NCBI GenBank assembly: GCA_016210825.1
Contig: JACQTM010000369.1
Span: 1 to 7,423, forward strand
Length of the DNA: 7,423 nucleotides
Direction: 5' to 3'
From: Hyphomicrobiales bacterium
Lineage (GTDB): Bacteria; Pseudomonadota; Alphaproteobacteria; Rhizobiales; Xanthobacteraceae
Shown here: piece by piece, positions 5,235 through 7,423 of the stretch
Layout of the letters: every line of letters starts with the position of its first letter
Numbering within the stretch: position 1 is the first letter of the stretch
Notes under the pieces: model-generated
The model's input: only the letters and a program-made list of their open reading frames with translations
Databases searched by the model: none
What the model was told of the DNA's origin: nothing
Program-made: the position numbers and the translations under genes

Positions 5235-5846
5235 ATGAAGCTCTATGACGGCGGTCGCGCGCCCAATCCCCGACGGGTGCGAATTTTTTTAGCGGAAAAG
5301 GGCATTAAGGTTCCGACCGAACAGGTCGATCTTGGCGCCCTGCAGCAGAAGTCCGACGCCTATAAGGTGATCAATCCGCTGCAGCGCGTGCCGGCACTCG
5401 TGCTCGACGACGGCGGCGTGATCACGGAATCAATCGCGATCTGCCGCTACTTCGAGGCATTGCAACCGGATCCGAGCCTATTTGGTCAGGGTGCTAGGCA
5501 GGCCGCCGTCGTGGAAATGTGGAACCGCCGCGTTGAATTCCATCTTTTCGCGAATGTCACGGCGGTGTTTCGTCATCTTCATCCGGCGATGAAGGAGATG
5601 GAACAGCCGCAGGTTGCCGCTTGGGGCGAAGCGAACAAGCCGCGTGTGATGGGATTCCTAGATCTCTTGGACAAGGAGCTAAAGGGCCGCCGGTTCATCG
5701 CCGGTGACGATTATTCGGTTGCCGACATTACCGGCCTTGTCTCCGTGGATTTCATGAAGCCGGCAAAACTAACCATGCCGCCGGATTTGTCCAACGTTGC
5801 GCGCTGGCATACCGAAGTCTCCGGGCGGCCCAGCGCATTGGCTTGA
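5235..5846 (+). CDS. Glutathione S-transferase family protein
   Basis: This 203-residue cytosolic enzyme should conjugate or transfer glutathione; its substrate cannot be told from sequence. The N-terminal thioredoxin-fold domain (about 1-78) shows an APNPRRVRIFLAEKGI start of helix 1, the conserved cis-proline in RVPAL (Pro53) and the glutathione-binding GGVITESIAICRYFE segment (Glu65-Ser66). The C-terminal all-helical domain (about 87-203) carries the N-capping box and buried Asp in YSVADITG (160-167; Ser161 and Asp164). Length is normal for the family. There is no obvious catalytic Cys or Tyr at the start; Asn11 of APNP sits near where other classes have Ser or Cys, so the class is unclear. 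GGTGGA at 5224-5229 precedes the ATG by 5 bases. It is divergent from the kinase gene, and the next gene starts 120 bp after the stop. Confidence 0.9.
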   Translation: MKLYDGGRAPNPRRVRIFLAEKGIKVPTEQVDLGALQQKSDAYKVINPLQRVPALVLDDGGVITESIAICRYFEALQPDPSLFGQGARQAAVVEMWNRRVEFHLFANVTAVFRHLHPAMKEMEQPQVAAWGEANKPRVMGFLDLLDKELKGRRFIAGDDYSVADITGLVSVDFMKPAKLTMPPDLSNVARWHTEVSGRPSALA

Positions 5847-5956
5847 TCCCGCCATATTTGAACTTAATCGCTTGCTTTCGCGACCCAAATGCATGGTCTT
5901 GTGACCGTGTGCTGGCGCCTGCCCACGAACAGTGTCATGATGACCACAGCGTGGAT

Positions 5957-5961
5957 GGAGG
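5957..5961 (+). promoter_or_regulatory. Ribosome binding site fixing the caspase-like start
   Basis: GGAGG ends 5 bases before ATG 5967. In-frame ATGs at 5937, 5940 and 5955 would put ten or fewer extra residues (MMTTAWMEVV) before a good signal peptide, and none has a comparable ribosome binding site. Confidence 0.75.
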
Positions 5962-5966
5962 TCGTC

Positions 5967-7423
5967 ATGTTGCCACTTCGCGCCATTTTCGCCTCAATCA
6001 TTTTATTACTCGCCGCCACCGGCACGGTGGTCGCCGAGAACCGGATCGCGCTGGTCATCGGTAATTCGGCCTATCGGACGGTGTCCGTACTCCCGAATCC
6101 GACGAATGACGCCAACGCAGTCACCGAACTGCTGAGCACCGCCGGCTTTGAAGTCATCAACGCCCCGGACCTGACGCAAAATGACATGCGGCGGGCAGTC
6201 CGTGATTTTTCGGCGAAGGTCGCCGAGAAGGGTCCGGACACCGTCGCGCTCATCTTCTATGCCGGTCACGGGCTGCAAGTGGACGGGGAAAACTTTCTCG
6301 TGCCGGTCGACGCGCGCATCGAACGCGAGGGCGACGTCGCGATCGAAACCATGCGCCTTGCCGACATCATGAGTGCGCTCGCCTCAACGCCGAGCCGAAT
6401 GCGCATCGTCATTCTCGACTCCTGCCGCAACAATCCCTTCTCGGCGGTCAGCGCCGGCGGCAAGGGCCTTGCTATGGTCGACGCACCGGCGGGATCCATC
6501 GTTGCTTATGCAACCGCGCCCGGCACCGAAGCGCTCGACGGCAGTGGCCGTCACAGCCCCTATACGGCGGCCTTAATCAAGACGGCGCGCCAGCCCAATC
6601 TTCCCATCGAACAGATGTTCAAACGCGTTCGCTTGCTGGTGCATGAGTCGACCGACAGTCAACAGACGCCGTGGGAGAGTTCCTCGCTGACGGGCGACTT
6701 TGCGTTCTTTACCGGTACCGGTGCGCCGAGCGGCGACGCCAGTACCGCGCCAAAGGCGTTGACGAAGGTGGCGTCATGGCGCGACGAAATCCGCACTCGC
6801 TCGCCGCGCGAGGCCTATGAACTGGTGGTCATGGAAGATAGCGTCGAGGCATACGAAGAGTATGTCCTCGTTTATCCGAGCGATCCCTGGTCCGAGCGCA
6901 TTCGACGCCTGCTCCGGGCGCGCGCCGAATCGGCAGCCTGGCGTTACGCCGTGCTCCAGAATAACGCCGGTGCGTATGCGAATTATCTCTCAAGTTTTCC
7001 TGGCGGTATTTACGCGAAGTCGGCTTTGCGCCTGCAGGAACGGCCACGCGTACGCCCGGTCGATCCGGTTTTCATGCCTAAGGTCGTGATCGCGCCGAAA
7101 CCGCTGCGGGTAACGTTGCCGCAGATTCAGCAGACGATAAAGCAGCCGGTGGTCAATACGCAGACCAATATTAAGACCAACACGCAGACAAACACACAGA
7201 CCAATATACAGACCAAACAACAGACCAATATTCAGACCAAACAAACAACAACCCCGATCCAGCAAACCAATACGCAAACGAATATACAGACCAAACAGAC
7301 AACAACCTCGACCCAGCAATCCAATACGCTGCCGAGCCAGACCAACATTCAACAGAAGGGGTCGCAGCAGGACCCGAAAAAAGGAAGCGGCGACCCGGCT
7401 GGGCAAAAGGGCAAGAGCGCATC
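5967..7423 (+). CDS. Secreted caspase-like (peptidase C14) protein, 3' end outside the window
   Basis: The frame stays open to the last base, giving at least 485 residues. A Sec signal peptide (MLPLRAIFASIILLLAATG, then TVVA; cleavage near 23) precedes a caspase/metacaspase p20-like fold. This begins ENRIALVIGNSAYRTV (24-39) and LPNPTNDANAV (42-52). The catalytic dyad is present: His101 in FYAGHGLQ and Cys153 in ILDSCRNNPF, so it is not a dead homologue. The domain ends near WESSSLTGDFAFF (236-248). Residues 270-357 contain two similar helical units (AYEEYVLVYPSDPWSERIR at 295-313 and AYANYLSSFPGGIYAKSAL at 336-354). From about 397 it becomes a Q/N/T-rich repeat region, then a Gly/Lys/Gln-rich stretch. 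Exported caspase-like proteins are common in rhizobia, usually with unknown substrates. The gene is missed by any caller that requires a stop codon in this window. Confidence 0.88.
   Translation, partial: MLPLRAIFASIILLLAATGTVVAENRIALVIGNSAYRTVSVLPNPTNDANAVTELLSTAGFEVINAPDLTQNDMRRAVRDFSAKVAEKGPDTVALIFYAGHGLQVDGENFLVPVDARIEREGDVAIETMRLADIMSALASTPSRMRIVILDSCRNNPFSAVSAGGKGLAMVDAPAGSIVAYATAPGTEALDGSGRHSPYTAALIKTARQPNLPIEQMFKRVRLLVHESTDSQQTPWESSSLTGDFAFFTGTGAPSGDASTAPKALTKVASWRDEIRTRSPREAYELVVMEDSVEAYEEYVLVYPSDPWSERIRRLLRARAESAAWRYAVLQNNAGAYANYLSSFPGGIYAKSALRLQERPRVRPVDPVFMPKVVIAPKPLRVTLPQIQQTIKQPVVNTQTNIKTNTQTNTQTNIQTKQQTNIQTKQTTTPIQQTNTQTNIQTKQTTTSTQQSNTLPSQTNIQQKGSQQDPKKGSGDPAGQKGKSA
7155..7328 (+). 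repeat. Imperfect coding repeats of QTN/QTK in the caspase-like gene
   Basis: Short units based on CAGACCAAT and CAGACCAAA recur throughout. A longer 54-bp period is visible: 48 bp at 7227-7274 and 7281-7328 differ at only 5 positions, encoding NIQTKQTTTPIQQTNT and NIQTKQTTTSTQQSNT. The plus strand is A/C-rich and almost free of G, with ACA, AAA, CAA, AAT and ATA codons scarce in the rest of the gene. Replication slippage is the likely origin. Apparent minus-strand frames here are shadows of this composition. Confidence 0.8.

Noticed and set aside
5937..5966. Upstream in-frame ATGs for the caspase-like protein
   Set aside because: The GGAGG at 5957-5961 and the signal peptide both point to ATG 5967.
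6990..7422. Minus-strand open frames with Leu/Gly/Ile-rich translations over the caspase tail
   Set aside because: They are the antisense reading of the QTN/QTK repeats. The plus-strand frame continues from a complete caspase-like domain, so the minus-strand frames are shadows.

Overview
The window looks like chromosomal DNA from a GC-rich alphaproteobacterium of the order Rhizobiales/Hyphomicrobiales (Bradyrhizobiaceae/Xanthobacteraceae-like). This rests on the GC-rich codon use, the gene families present (ADYC protein, DUF1289 plus DTGA-type aspartic protease, PdhS/PleC-like kinase, secreted caspase-like protein) and dense intergenic palindromes. The assignment is from recognition only; no search was run. 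I see no rRNA, tRNA, IS element or CRISPR array.

Left part (1-1380), plus strand. Two small secreted low-complexity proteins occupy this region: a tyrosine-rich one (185-463, 26 Tyr in its last 50 residues) and an Asn-Gly repeat protein (944-1324, 15 NG pairs spaced mostly 5 or 4 residues apart). Each is followed by a strong hairpin. Between them lies about 480 bp that I believe is non-coding; it holds four 24-bp palindromes arranged as two related two-hairpin units.

Middle part. An exported ADYC-domain protein (1363-2373, plus) has the odd feature that its only available ATG sits in the loop of the terminator of the preceding gene. Convergent to it is a minus-strand cluster read from 5123 down to 2534: a six-TM sensor histidine kinase with no visible response regulator, a DUF1289 four-cysteine protein, and a membrane-anchored retropepsin-like aspartic protease. 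The last two are translationally coupled: the stop codon of the first lies inside the ribosome binding site of the second.

Right part, plus strand. A glutathione S-transferase gene (5235-5846) diverges from the kinase across a 111-bp spacer holding a CCTTAAG/CTTAAGG inverted repeat. It is followed by a secreted caspase-like (C14) protein (from 5967), open at the window end. This has an intact His/Cys dyad, a helical repeat region and a Q/N/T-rich repeat tail.

Most genes here act in the envelope (three secreted proteins, one secreted caspase fold, one membrane protease, one membrane kinase). No single known pathway links all of them. The best candidates for something undescribed are the NG-repeat protein, the Tyr-rich protein, the paired palindromes, and the Q/N-rich tail on the caspase-like protein.
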